A stretch of 64,000 bases of DNA, taken from NCBI GenBank assembly GCA_965153455.1, contig OZ234493.1:22372213-22436212 (forward strand), read 5' to 3'. Below the pieces are notes generated by a model. The model saw only the letters and a list, made by a program, of their open reading frames with translations, was not told the DNA's origin and searched no databases. Origin of the DNA: Sphagnum compactum (taxonomy: Eukaryota; Bryophyta; Sphagnopsida; Sphagnales). A program made the position numbers and the translations under genes. Positions 34,546-48,514 of this stretch are shown here, piece after piece. Position 1 is the first letter of the stretch, and every line of letters begins with the position of its first letter.

Positions 34546-37500
34546 TAGTATACTCAGCTTGTTGTCCATATGCTAAGTAGTCCCAACATTGGATTGAGCA
34601 AGTGTTGTTGTGTGGGTATTTTGTTTTTTTTTTTTGTTAATAACTATTTGTTCGGTCTTTTTTTTTAATTGTAAAAGTGAAGAATTCACCCACCCATTCA
34701 GGGTTTTTTTAAGGAAAAATCAAAATTAAAGATTCATGGGACTTTGGTGTTCTTAAAAAAAGCTCAAAGAAGTGGCAATTTTTATGAAAGAATTGATTAT
34801 CAATATTTTATTTTTATTTTTATTTTTAAAATTTTGAGACAGGTAGTGAACTGCATAGTATTCATGTCAAGTTCAACATTATCAATATTGAATAATGGTT
34901 TTATTTTGAAGCTTTTTCTACCCCAAAAAAATTCCTAAAAAAAAGAAAAATCAAAAAAAAATTTGAAATTTCCTTCACAAAAAAGTTTGTTCTTTGAGGA
35001 AAAAAAATATTTTTTTGGGAAAATTTCAGAAGTTCTTAAGATAACATAAGTTGTGTTGAAGTTGCCCAAGTTACTACACCCAAGTATCTCATGTCCTTAT
35101 AGTTCAACAACCAACACAAACTACTACTCTCAATTTTCATTTGTCTCTCCATGAAAGAAAATAGTAATCACTTATACCTTAAAAACACTTCATTGTGAAC
35201 CTAACCTAGGTAAGGACAATGGTATATAGGTTTTACAAAATTATTGATATTTAATCAAGATAAATGTAAATGATGAGATGATCTATTTACCTTGCTTATT
35301 ATACCTTACCTATGAGTGATGTTTTGCGCAAAATAATTTGCAAAAGGTTTAGTTGAAAAAAGGGAATTTTTGATTGATATTTGTCAAAATTGTTGAAATT
35401 TTTGTTTGTTGTCCCAACCATTCCATTGGGTTATTTTTACAAATACATAACAAAAGGTGTAATTTGCATAGTTGTTCATCGTATGTTGAGATTATGGGAA
35501 ATTATATTTGAAATAGCCTAACCTCATTTCCTAAAATAAATAAATATTTGACAAAGAAGTGTTGAACATCAGGTGTAGGTGCAATATGTAAAGGTAAATA
35601 TTTCATCATTTGCCTTATGTTCACCACATAGATCAAAATCGATAAACAAAGAATAAATTAAAACATTTCAAACATCCTAAAATGAAACCATTCAACACTT
35701 TAAGAATACATTTGAAGCATTCTTATAATGGTGAATGGTAGGAAAATATGAAAATATTTGATGATCATATGGTAAGAATCGTGTTAAAGTAATTTTGTAA
35801 TAATAAAATGTCAAAAATATATATATTTAATTTGAACAAATTTAGTATAATCATATGCATTGCAAAATATGAAAATGCACATATATTATGTAATAATTTT
35901 TCACATATATGATATATTCTATATCTACACATTGCAAGCTTCTTACTTTTCCCTTGATCACAATGAACCCCAAATATATATTAGTTTAGTAGAGTTTAGA
36001 AAAAAGGTAAGTTTGAAATATTTATCAATTACATAAGGTCGTTAAAAAGGTAGTTAATTTTTTTTACCAATCGTTGCCTCCATTTGACTTGGCTTTCAAT
36101 TTGCATTCAAGTTATTGTCATTGCTAAATATTGTATTTTGATTTTAGAAAAAAAAAATTTTAAATAATTTTCCAATGTTGTTTTTTACATTTATAATTTA
36201 TTTTTTAAGATTGTGATTTCACAATCAATAAAGTTGTTACAAAGTTTAAGATACAAGTTTGTTGTTCAATTTGTTTGAGTTGTGTGATTTCTCGCTCAAG
36301 TTTCCAATGTGCAATAATTAGTCTTTCAAGTCTAAGTTGAAAGAATTCATATTGCCATGTCAATTGCATGTTTAGTCATCAAAAAACTTGATGATCATGG
36401 TCTAATGTAATTTGAAAATGGTGATCTACCTTCCCAACTAAACTTAATTTTGTTGTTTTTTTTTCTGTCAAGTGGTAGATTTGTAACTATAGATACACCA
36501 ATAGCTCATGAACATGAAATACCAATAGCTAAATTGGTTGCCTTATGATAATAAGCATTTTTGGAACTCATGGCCCATTGTACACCTTGAACCTCTTATA
36601 AACCAAATGCCAACTAGCCCATCACATTTGAAAATGAATAGGTTTTTCATTTTATTTTATGTCATGATATATTTTTTGGGTGCTAATGTTTTATAAGCAA
36701 AAACAAAATGTCAAAGAGGTTAATTTCTTATCAAATAGATAAGAGGACTTTCAGCATGAAGAAACATCTTAAATGTGAACATATTGATGTTGTTTGTATT
36801 ATTTCAAATGGGAAGTTACATTACAATGCACTATAACAACTAATCCAACAAGAAGTAACCTTTCAAAAGTCGAAAAGTTATGCTTTCAAGTTTCATTTTG
36901 TAGTTTTTTTGGTTGTAGTTCATTGTACAAGAAAGTGAACTTGAGGCATAATAGACTTTTATTGATTATCTTGTATTACTTCTTATCACGAGTTTACTCC
37001 CCCACTAACCATTGTTGAAAACATTTAGATGAGGCATTTTGCTTGTGGAGAGACCCATAGGTGGTGTTTCTATCATGAAAAGCTTTGATAAAAGAAGTAT
37101 TATTTTCTTCGTTTTTTAGTGCATGCTCATAAAATTTGTATTACCTTATGTGAATGTTGGAACATCTATCACAACTATGTTTGAACTCTTGATGAACAAA
37201 GGTGCAAATGTTACATTTCTTCTTGTCATAAACCTTTTAACTTGGATTGGAAATTAAAACATGTGACAATAGTCTTCAAATGATTAGAATTGGTATTGCC
37301 AATCAATTGTGAGTTTCAATTCCAAAAAATAAATTTAATTGAACAAGATAATTTGTTATGTTAATGATGAAAAAACAAAGTTGTGTATCATGACACCTAT
37401 TTATAAGCAAATTGTGTCAATTGCAAGAAGTAGAGGATCATGGAAGCATTTGAAGATGTTTGTTTTGGTCATGCATTTTTCTCAAGCTTGGTTATATGAC

Positions 37501-39899
37501 ATTCAAGATGACAAGGGTAAATTGAGATTTACGAGTAGTGAATATAAAATATGTTATAATGTGACCAAAAAAATTTAACACAAGTAGGCAAGAGTGGAAA
37601 AAAAATTATGCAGATGCATATATGTAATCACATAAGTTAAGCACACATGTCAAAACATGGTTTGTTTCAAAAGGTCATGTTTTAACAAGCCTTACTATTT
37701 AAGGTTGTGTCCATGTTCATTATAATACAAGAAATTTGGCTTTGCAAGCTTGGATTTGAACTAAATAATGTTGTGCCATTACATAATTAAATTGTTTCAT
37801 TCATGTTGTCATCAATTACATCAAGCTATGTGTCCAATCAATAATGTGGTTGTTTGTTCTTTAATGATGCACTTGAACTTGCAATCACTTTCAACATCAA
37901 ACTCAATTGAAGGAAAGTGTTACCTTGGAAGTTTAAGCCCCTTCAATTTCATTTTAAATTGCTTATGTTAACAACTAGTTGTGTTAAGAAGTAATGTGAG
38001 TACTTGCCTTTTTTCTTATTTGTGTACATGAATTTGATTTTAAGAAAGTTCATTTGATCTTGGTTTTAATGGTTGACATCATATTCAAGGACTTATCTAG
38101 CATCAACAATTATGTGGGGAGAAAGAAAGTTATTTTGTAGCCACACAATATGATGAACTAAAACCCTAATTCCCCTTTTAATGATAATTTATAGGAGATT
38201 GAATGTTTTTGCAAATTTAACACCAAATGTAAATGCCACACAATTGTACATTAGCATTGTTTCCAAAGAACGTTATAGTTAAGCATAAATGATATCTAAA
38301 CCTTAAACCCTATTTTTTTTAAACATTGACTAAATACACATGCCCTACATTTTGTGTTTGGTTTTTTTTTTAATGTACCATAGGGTTTAATGTCCATCTA
38401 TTTTTACTTATATTTGTGATAGTATTGTAGGTGAAACATGAATTGAATTATTTTTTAAAATCATATTTGGTGCCAAAGTCATGTGAAGACCCATTGAAAT
38501 GGTGCAAAACAAATAAGGGCCAATTTCTTGTTGTTAGGTACTTAGTTCAACAAATCCTAAGTATTGTAAATAATTAAATTGAAGTGGAACAAATCTTTTG
38601 CATTGTTTGGATTTTGACAATGTTTTTTACATTCAATTCAAAATTTGAAATTTGAATAAACTTGTTTTGGTCCCAAGAATTAGCCCTATGACCCATGTTT
38701 TTGGTTATGAAAGATTTGCAACAAAATCCTTTGATGACTTTGGGGATATTAAAATAACTTTATTGGAACATATGCAAGAGGAATTTGAAAACTAAGTACA
38801 CAAGTTTATTGAGGCTTCAAACCCATGATTCAATTTTTGCAACACTAGATCATATAGATGATATAGTATTGAATACTAGCAAGTCTATGCAATTTCCGTA
38901 ATGACTTTGTAAATAAAAACCAACTTTGTGAAATGATATTTATTACTTGATGACAACAATTCCAATTAAATTGCCTAGGGTGAACATTCTCAAAGACAAA
39001 TAGCCTAATGACAAATTTAGTTGTGAAAAGCTTACAAAATTTACTTTGCAATTGAGGCAAATAAAACACAACATTGATGCAATGTATTGGATGTGACAAT
39101 TTCTTCACTTTTTATGTGCAAATGATTTTTACTAGAAACACACACACATGCGGTGTGGATTACAACATGCAATTTTATAAAAAAAGGCGGGTAGATAAAT
39201 GGGAAAACATGTTTTAACAACAACGAACAACGCCAAAAACCACACACACACACATTGCAACCTAGCACATAAACTTTCATGTTGTAGCATGATTGTTGTA
39301 GCTTGCATTTTTTCTTTATTTTGTAAAACAATGTGGGTACACAAACAAGCAAACAAGGGTAAATGGGTCTTAATGCTCACAAAATTTTTGAAGATTCAAA
39401 AACTAAGTTTACTTGCTCATCAATTTTGTGCACTGACAAGTTCATCAAAGTGTTTCAGTTTATTTTTTCAAATGATGAATTATATTGATGAATTGTTACT
39501 CCATTGTTGCGCCAAGTTACATGACATTCTGACTTTGTAACTAACCACTAATATGAATCAATTAGTTGCATGCCTTTGTTTTGTCATATCATCATGGTCA
39601 TGGGATTACAAATAACAATTGAAGTTTAAAAAATTAAAATAAGCAACATTGTAAGCATTTATTACAAACTTGTTAAAACAATGATGAAATCAAAATACAT
39701 GTTTTTCCAAAAGTACTATACAATCCAAAAAGATTGGAAAGAATATTAATTACTTGAATTTTTTGTTGCCAAAAAAATATTCAACAAGAATTTTTCAAAA
39801 AGTGATTACAACTATGCATCCTCCTAAAAAAACCTCCCTCTTTAGTTGAAATTTCATTATCCTCCATCAAGTTTTCCTCATGGAGTTAATGAAAGTAGA
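34546..39899. other. AT-rich intergenic, no confident gene
   Basis: Very AT-rich with many homopolymers. Around 36800-37580 the plus strand has protein-like but broken frames (for example IYKQIVSIARSRGSWKHLKMF), which may be an old transposon relic; no family could be assigned. Confidence 0.45.
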
Positions 39900-41640
39900 A
39901 ATAAAAAACTCTTCACCTCCCAAATAATTGAAATGAATATCATTGGGCCAATTTTTGGCAATCATCACAAGACATTGTAAGTTTTCACCTGCAACTTTAG
40001 ATTGATGGAAACTTGTGATCACATCTACGATACTAAAATCCTTTCAATCTCAATTTGAAATCTTGACAATACCTAGCACTTGATGTGCTAAAAATGAAAC
40101 ATTCAAAAATGGAATTTCATGTGTTGCCCACCACAAGAAAGGGTTTTTAGCTTCTAATGGGCTGACATCTAAAAGGTGAAAAAGACAACTACAACTCATT
40201 TTTCATAATAAAGAAGATAACATCATCATTGGAAATGGCTTGACCAAAGAAATCATTTTCCTTGTGATTGTTTACTTTGCCAACTTCTACATCAACATGA
40301 TTTAAATGATAATAAAATGTAATAACATGCGCAACACTGTTTTTTGATCATATTCTTGAACCATTGCTTATGCCTCATAAACATTTCCCACAAACTCTCA
40401 AATGGTTTTCAAGCTTTTGAATCAAGGGTTTGGCATGATATTTAACATATTATGAGCCCTAGTAGGGTATGGCTAGTAGTAAAAGCAAGGAAAAGGACTA
40501 GAATGTTAACCACCTAGTTCAACAAACTTAACTTGAAAGCAAAAAGTTCCAATTTAAAATTTCCTTAAATGAAGACCAGAGTATCAACTTAAATCAATTG
40601 GACCCAATGAAGACCGTGAAGACTTGCAAGAATATAAACATCTTCATGAGTGTTTTCAATGTTTGGGGAAGAAAACTTACAAAAATACAAACATTTTTCC
40701 ATTCCTACAACCATTTTGTTGATTTTTTTGTCCACATTATGGTCTTTTGGAATGCCACTTATGATTTTTCAAACACACCTTCGTCATGCCTTGACATATT
40801 TTGGAATCATCTTTGGCATATTGGGTAGGCTTTGACATAATATGCCTGAAACAACACCCAACAAAACGGCTAACCGACTTGAAGGAAAAACAAGACATTA
40901 CTAAAGTTAGAGTAATGGAAAAGGATGCAAGGTTAGAACCCTCATCCTTCATGTATGCAATAAACCAAAAGACCCCCAATAACCCCTTCACTTGTTTTGC
41001 CATATAAACACATGAGGTATTTTGCACTTCAAAATAGTGCAATTGCTATTTGATTTGGATGCCATGCATTATAAATAAAATTCACCACCATTGCAAATAT
41101 GTCATAGCCCACATGTGACATCCATAAGTCAAATGAAGCTATGCAAGAAACATGTCAAACCAAAGCTAGAAACACATGAACCTCCATAGTTTTTGTTACA
41201 ATATCAAGCAAAACTTCTTTCACTAATTGGTGACGAGATGGAAACACAACTATGCCATTTTGATGCATAACTAGTCGTGTCAACCATGGATTTTTCTATT
41301 GAAGAGAAAAGGTGATACCCTTTAGTCAAGAATGGTTTTTGAGCATGGTCATTTTTAGAATATGGCACCTTATTCCCAACAAATGTAGTAATTTTAGACG
41401 ACATTATACCTTTTTGCTTCTTGTGTTTTTGTCAATCTTCAAACATAAAACTCTTTTTTTTGTTGTTTTAAAACATAGGCCCCCACTCTTAACCGCCTCC
41501 TCCACATGATCATGTGCAACATGTTTGCTTATAGTAAAGATACCATTTTCCTTGTTGTATGCGATGAGTCCTTTAATGGGGATTTTTCTATCATTTAATG
41601 CATGAACATTAGTTTGTCTCAAATGACATATAACGCATCA
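39900..41640 (-). pseudogene. hAT-type transposase (BED finger and hAT dimerisation region), decayed
   Basis: Reading the minus strand from 41640, the blocks fall in the order of a plant hAT-like transposase. First is KGLIAYNKENGIFTISKHVAHDHVE (41404-41622; worn BED-like H..H end). Next is ITTFVGNKVPYSKNDHAQKPFL (41204-41404). A central piece has IAYMKDEGSNLASF, CCFRHIMSKPTQYA and DSKICQGMTKV (40737-41042), followed by TIMWTKKS after a frameshift. At the C-terminus come NPFLWWATHEIPFLNVSFLA, HQVLGIVKIS and MIAKNWPNDIHF (about 39935-40165), which matches the hAT dimerisation domain. Numerous stops and frameshifts make it dead. The long frame just upstream (41654-42001) could be a further N-terminal part. 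Terminal repeats and the 8-bp target duplication were not located. Confidence 0.8.
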
Positions 41641-43769
41641 AAGTTGTTGTGGATTACATGAAGTTGCAACCCCACCATTGTTTGGCACAAAAAAATGCCC
41701 ATAAACTTGTATTATGGTGGTGAGGTGCCACTATAATTTGATTAATTTGGAATAATGGAAATAATTGTTCCCACACTACATCCACTTTAATGTTTAATGC
41801 TCCTTTTAAATTGCCATCAATAACAAAAACTTTGAGGTCAAATTCTAATTTGATGGTTATGTTGTCATATATGGAAATCAAATAGGTTTGGCTAATTGAA
41901 ACCATAAAATTTGCAAATTGAAAATAATTGAACCCTTCATCATTTATCATGTGCCAATGCAATGCCATCAACAAGGCCTTCAACTTGTAAATAATTAACA
42001 ATGTTTAAATAACAAACATTCAATATCAAGGTTTCTTTTTCTTGAATTTTTTTCATATTGTGGTAACAATTAATTTTGGAAATGTTTTTAGGTTTTTGGG
42101 TTTTTAGCGCAAATTTGACTAAAATTGGTGTTCTTTTACATATGTTGCCATTTTTTCAACCTCACAAAATTGAAAAAAATCCCCATTCATGAACTAGTTG
42201 AAACAGTTCTTAATAGTACCTTTTGGTTCATTATTCTTTTAACTCATGACACCATAAATCCATACCATCAAACTAATGGAAAAAGAAGAGCAAATCCTTT
42301 AGTTGCAACCTCTAGTAGACTTTAACAACTTTTCAACTACACCATTTCCTTTATGTGCCCATGTGTATATTGTTGCCTCCCAAGGTAAAGTTTTAAATTT
42401 TTTTTATAATATTTGTTATGCCTTTAACATTTGCAAAACAAGTTGCCTCTCCATCAAAGTTTTGAGATCAATTGAATGATTGTTTGAAAAAATAAATTTC
42501 ATAGAAGACAAATGAAAGGGACAAAAATAAATCTAAAGAAAAATAATTTCTTTAAAAAAAATCCAAATACTTGACATATGTTTCAAATAATTGAAAAATT
42601 AAAAAAATTAAAAAAGAATTCCAAAGGAAAGGTGTTTGCAAACAAAATTGCACCTTAGTTTGTCCAATGACATTTGGAAGCAACAATGGATCTTTTTAGG
42701 TCATTTGCTACTAGTTATGAAAGAAAGACAAAAAAAAATTAATGGTTTCAACATCTTTCCCTCTTTCTTAATAAATTGAACAATGTTGTAAAAAACCAAT
42801 TGGAATAATGTATGTATATCTTTTTTTCTTTGCAAGAAAAATTAATCAAGAACGATGAGTTCAATGCTCTAAAAAACAAGCTACAACCATCTTTGGTGCA
42901 CATGGAACAAAAGAAAAGAAAAACTAAGCAAGAAAATTACCTTTGTGTAAAGACAAAAACAAATTTGAAATACTTTTTTTTCAATCAATCCTCATTGGCC
43001 TTGCTTCATTTGAATAGAAAGGCTTAAAGAATTTGCGACTATAGGAACAAGCAACTTGCAAAGAAACTCTAAACCCTAACCATATTTCATTGTACAAGAA
43101 CCCGAACTTTCAAATTTTGAAGTGAAACCATTGGAATAGTATTAAAGCACTACTTCTCATGGGGTGAAAACCCCTAGTTAAGTTCCAAACTAGGTTTTGT
43201 CAAACTAAAATTTTCACAATTCGAATTCCAACACGATTTTCTTCATTTTAGTAACTTGCGGTTAGAGTAACCGAGAATTAGATTCGAAATCAACTAAATT
43301 TCAAGAATTGGTCAACATTGGTATATATTGATGTTGATACATTTCTTGGTTTGTATTGTTTAACATGGGGTTCAAAATTAGGTTTTTGTGCCTTGAACCC
43401 CAAACCAACACCTCTTTTGGTGGAAAATACTAGAATTGGACTAGTTTAATTAAAAATGGAATTAAAATCACAATCATGAAAAACAACTCTTGAACACAAT
43501 TTCATGTTCTTTAGGTGAGCAAGTTGTAAATTTTATTTTTTTAAAAGTTCACACATAGGTTGAACTTATATGCAAATGATTTGTTTTTGAATTAGTTATG
43601 AAATTTCATACCTCTACAATCTCCAAGTTTGATATGTTTTAAAAACTCTCTAACTATACAATCTCCACATAACATGGAACTGGACCTGGTTCTTGAAGCA
43701 GCCAGATCCAAGTTCAATGTTCAAACCCATAACCCGAGAACCTGCCAAACAAACAGTCTGCCAGAAAAG
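41641..43769. other. AT-rich intergenic, nothing recognisable
   Basis: A 115-codon minus frame at 41654-42001 adjoins the hAT relic. Otherwise only short AT-driven frames. Confidence 0.45.
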
Positions 43770-43989
43770 AGTGTAACATTCATGAATTGACTGTTGCTCC
43801 CTATTGCTGATTGGCCCATCCTAATGATTGGTCCAGGTGGTTTGCTATTAGTACTTCTTCCCCCCCCACCTATTTGGTGTCCCTGGTTTCAGTTTTATGG
43901 GTGGGGTTGCAGAAAAGTGAAAAAAAGTAAACTTGGATGTGAAAAATATTTTTGCATGGTCACATACTGAGCACCATTGGAGATGCCTC
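43770..43989 (+). mobile_element. Harbinger-type MITE, copy 2, left half missing
   Basis: Aligns to the right half of copies 1 and 3 through GATTGGCCCATCCTAATGAT, TGGTTTCAGTTTTATGG, ACTTGGATGTGA and TCACATACTGAGCACC. It ends GGAGATGCCTC, the family end with one inserted base. No left GAGCATCTCC end or matching left half is present upstream, so the copy is truncated. Confidence 0.75.
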
Positions 43990-44500
43990 TTGGATTCAAC
44001 AAGTTCTCTTTCTCCACTTTTACCTTCCTTTTCACGGAGGAGAAGAGAATAATTCTCAAGACGTTGTTGTCGGAACTTGCTGAAACGAGTTGAAGCGATT
44101 GGGTTACCATTGTATAATAGTACTCGTGCTTTTATTTCTTTAATTATTTTTTGACCTGAAAAATATGATTTCGGCACATGTAGAAAGGATTAAAAAAACG
44201 AAAGACCCTAATTATTTGCCAGATTTTTTCTAATTCTTTTATTAAGTATTTTTTGAGGTAGTCAAAATATAAAAGTATTCTTGATTTTTTAATACTTTCA
44301 TATCTAGTCTGTAACCAAATTTGGCTAAGTCTTCTTGTGGACGATTGCCAATTTGGCTACATCACAACATTGATAAAAAACAAACCTGCATTGCACATTC
44401 AAAATTTGTATGGAGCCCAACTTAGTATAGTTTACTGTCAAAATTCTGAGAATTTCAAAATTGGGTGCAGTTGGACCCTTTTTTGAATTTATTTTTGGGG
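43990..44500. other. AT-rich spacer
   Basis: Separates the truncated MITE from the 54-bp minisatellite; no gene seen. Confidence 0.5.
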
Positions 44501-44850
44501 CAAAACCTAAACCTAGCGATTATCAGTGGAAGGGTATGGTATCTAACATTTCGGCAAAACCTAAACCTATCGATTATCAGTGGAAGGGTATGGTATCTAA
44601 CATTTCAGCAAAACCTAAACCTATCGATTATCAGTGGAAGGGTATGGTATCTAATATTTTGGCAAAACCTAAACCTATCAATTATCAGTGGTAGGTAGGG
44701 TACATAACAATTTTGGCAAAACCTAAACCTATTGTTTATCAGTGGAAGGTACGGTATATAACATTTTGGCAAAACCTAAACCCATCGAGTATCAGTGGCA
44801 GGTACGGGATATAATATTTTTGGCTAAAACCTAAACCTATGGAGTTGTTA
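44501..44850. repeat. Minisatellite, 54-bp unit, about 6.5 copies
   Basis: CAAAACCTAAACCTA recurs at 44501, 44555, 44609, 44663, 44717 and 44770, with a variant at 44824. The unit also has GATTATCAGTGGAAGGG and TATGGTATCTAA. Because 54 is a multiple of three, the first four units stay open in two plus-strand frames (for example repeats of AKPKPIDYQWKGMVSNIS). Later units lose the frame. Likely non-coding. Confidence 0.95.
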
Positions 44851-47800
44851 CCCCTACACAAAAGCTCTTGAGAGAGAGAGAGAGAGAACAAAAAAACATG
44901 ACCAACAAGACCAAGACTGGAAACCAACTCCAACTTCACAGCTGGAGATTTCTGGCAATAGCTGCTATCCTAAGTACATACACCTAATACTACAACAACA
45001 ACAACAACATACTACTTTGTGGGTGGGTGACATGGGGTTGTGGGGAATTAGGGTTAGGGTTAGAGTGTTGTGAGGAAGGGCTATTTGTCCCAGGCCAAAA
45101 AGAGTGGCAACCAATATTAGGAATAATAGAATGGAATAACCAACCAACCAACACTTTGGAGATGTACCAAAGTTATCTATCATCCATAAAGTACCTCAAC
45201 AAAACTGGAACCCTTGAATTGGGGGGTCATTGGACTGCAGCAGTTTTGGCAAAACTGGGGATGAAATTCAAAGTTGGAATGAAAACAGTGCAAATGGGGG
45301 AAGAAAAAGAGGGCATCAAACTGGGTTGTCTCATTTAAAATTGGTTCTCACATGAGTTTCATTGTCCAGTTTTGGATTTGCATTACACATGTGTATGTGC
45401 CATTTCATCGGCCTTCATACTCACTCTTCCTTGAATGAAATCCTGCAAATCTTGTGAACAGATAGATATACATACCCAGTTTCACTCATGTTACAACGGT
45501 GGCTAGGGTCAAATTGGGAATGAAAGGGGGATTACAGGCTCAAACTAGGGCCCAAAGACAGGATGATTTTACGGATAACTCTATTAGTTTATAAAACTCT
45601 TGACGGCTTATTTACTTACGGGCTGGTTTTGTAGAAACTTTTTAACCCATTGTTGTCGTCTTCTTCAGATTTTAGCAATCGGTTATTTTTGGGGGGGGGG
45701 GGTGGAGCTGGGGAGGTGGAACTTTAGAACCTTGTTTTGTGCTACATGGTCGAGACAACTGTCTCCTCGTTGTTCCTTTTTTTGAGGTGGATTTTTTGGG
45801 GTTTACAAGGAAGCTCATTGTTATATTATATATTGTAAAGGACGTCGTGAAGCTTCCCCTTCATCCGTCCCATCATCCATCCCATCATCCAACCGGACGA
45901 ACATTTCATCCATCCTGTCATCCAACCTCGGAGATACGGAAGGTGGGTTGGCCTCAATACCTTAGGTTGAACTCATGACCCGCACGGTATGACAATTTAC
46001 TTATTATTGTTACCTATTGGAAGGAAGGAGCTCCCCACCAATTATAGTAGGGTTGGAAGTTGGCACTTCCGAGTTTCAAAAGCCCACACACACACATCGG
46101 GCTCCCCCCACATGTTTTTGGATCTCAAATACGGACTGCACTGGACAGGATGGAATGACAAATCTTGACAAATTTGCAAGGCAGAAGAGTTTGGATTTAG
46201 CTTTGTATAATATTCATAATTATAGCACCAAAAGCACGACACACAGTTGGGTATCATTAATTTAAAAGACGACAAAGTCAAGCTCAAACACCACACACTT
46301 CCCACATTCTATCAATATAATAAGATACTCGCCTTAAAAGAATTGTTTTTCACAAAAGTCTCTTTGAAAGGTATTTGATGTCAAGACGTGTATAAACCTC
46401 TGAAAACCCAATAAGTTTTCTCTTTGAGAGCTATAGCCTATATTGTGAGCTTTTTTATTGAGCTGGTTACAAACAACCCTTCATAAGCAATAGAGTTATA
46501 CATAAAGTCACGCAATCAAGACACAAGAATGATCAGTTTCAGCATATTACGGCATCAAACACGGAACTGGGAATGAATGAAAATTTTACAAAACGAAATA
46601 ACTGGGACCCAAACTAGTTTTTCCAGCAATTTGGGTGGTAAACTGAGTTTTATCATGTCTTGTCTTTTCCGAATTTTATAGTGTCTTTGCTACATATATT
46701 TTCCTTCCAGTGCTCCTACCTGTAGAACTATGACTATAATTACTCTCAAACCTTGTGCATGAATTGCTTACTTACTTTGCGGTTTTCACTGAAAGAGGGG
46801 ATAGGGGGTGAAAGCAGGCCCAAAGACAGGGTGATGTTATCGATGATAACTCTAATGTGGTAATGCCCTGGCAAACAGTTCATTACACCCTGTGAACTGA
46901 GGCCAGAAGTGATTGATTCCGTGTACCCAGAAAAAATTAGAAACCCTAAAGTTGTCATATCCCATTTGAGAGAAAGGAATATGGCTTGGATCTCATCCGA
47001 TTACTTACTACTTTTGGATGACAAGTCATCCAACACCCCTAAGAATCACACTAGATACAAGAGATGAATGAAACTTTTGCGGAGTTATTAGTTAGTTGTC
47101 TATCGAATGTGCCGTAAAATGAAATGTTCCAATTTTTGACTGGGGTAGGCTCTATTCAGGCTTCCGTACTTCTTACGAATAGGTAAAGTAGTCTGGTCAT
47201 CCAGCCAGCAAAACCCGGAGACAGTTGGTTCTCGAATACAGTTGGTTCTGGGGGGGGGGGGGGGTAGAGGGGGGCGGTGAGAGGAGAGAATTTTTTCCAT
47301 ATTTTGGGAAAGGGTGTTTTTTTCAAGGCAAAAAATGGTAGGGTCTCTTGAAAGGCATGTTCAGTCAGAGTTTCAACAAAAGATGAAAGAAAATGAAAAT
47401 GATACGGACACAGCGCACCAACAACAACAACAACGCACGGTGACCAGGACCGCCCGCTTCCCTTCCCTTCCCTAACCCCACCAATACAACTGTAACCTGG
47501 GAAGCGAAGCCAAGCCTTTACCCGTCTCACTCAATACAAGGCTGGAGCCAGGCTGTCTATTACCTCTTCTTCGGGCAAAGCTAGCTAGCTCGCTCGCTTG
47601 GATGCTTTTATATACATTCGCTTAGCTGTTGCTTCCTCATCTCCGAGATGCCTTTTACGATGTTGTATGTACCCTACGCATGACCACTTTGGCACCACTT
47701 TGGCCCACTTTGGGCCTAGTTCGACACTCACAACTTATTTTGGCAAAAGCTGACTTGACTACGTAATTGAAGGAAGGATCCCCCCCCCCCCCCCTAGGTA

Positions 47801-48357
47801 ATTTCATTCTAGCTTACCATATTGCTTTCATCCACATTCATCCATTCATCCGTCCGTCCACCCACCAGCAAATTCCTCATAATTATTTTTTTAAAAACTT
47901 TTGTTTCTGTCGTAGTAATAATCCGAGGAGGAGGAGCCTGTATGTTGTCTGGGATCCATGACATGTAATAGATTGGGTTGTGAACAACAACACTTTTTGC
48001 ATCCACACCAACCGACCGACCAACCAACCGACCCACATCTCCACCTGGCAGAGTTGTTTGTTGGTATGTAATGGTGTACACATATGTATTATGAAATGAT
48101 CGGAATGGAATTTGCATGAATTGGCTTGCCAAGGTTTGGACACTATGTCATGGACCCCAATAAGGCACCGATGGAAAGACTACATCCGTAGAGAGGGGCC
48201 ATCCATCCATCCATCCATCCATCCATCCTTACACAAAAATACCTTCACTATTGAACTCCTTTTCGGTTCTTTGTTAAGTACTTGCAGAAAATATTCTAGC
48301 ATGGTTGGAGGGCCATCTAATTTCCGTGAGTATCCCTCCTAGAAAAGAGACACACTC
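44851..48357. other. Mixed-composition intergenic with homopolymers and short repeats
   Basis: Holds a short GA tract (44872-44887), TTAGGG repeated twice near 45047, a G10 run near 45691, CATC repeats near 45862-45895, a run of about 13 G near 47250, a run of about 14 C near 47780 and a CATC repeat at 48200-48228. Frames of up to 124 codons are low-complexity or unrecognisable. Confidence 0.45.
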
Positions 48358-48514
48358 TTCTTACACCTATTCCTTAAGAGCGAGTGAGAGAAAATGATCT
48401 TACACCTACAATTAGGTAATAGGAAAAAGATCCCGTGCTTACTTGTAGGAATAAGATCCCATTCTTACTTATAGGTGTGAGATCCCTACCACTCTTAAGG
48501 AATAGGCATAAGAA
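48358..48514. mobile_element. 157-bp foldback MITE-like element
   Basis: A 23-bp arm at 48358-48380 (TTCTTACACCTATTCCTTAA) pairs with 48492-48514 with two mismatches. A second, inner pair (GATCTTACACCTA near 48399 and TAGGTGTGAGATC near 48472) gives a nested hairpin. No coding capacity; superfamily not assigned. Confidence 0.75.

Noticed and set aside
45047-45062. Possible interstitial telomere repeat (TTAGGG twice)
   Set aside because: Only two units and not the usual plant TTTAGGG; chance is likely.
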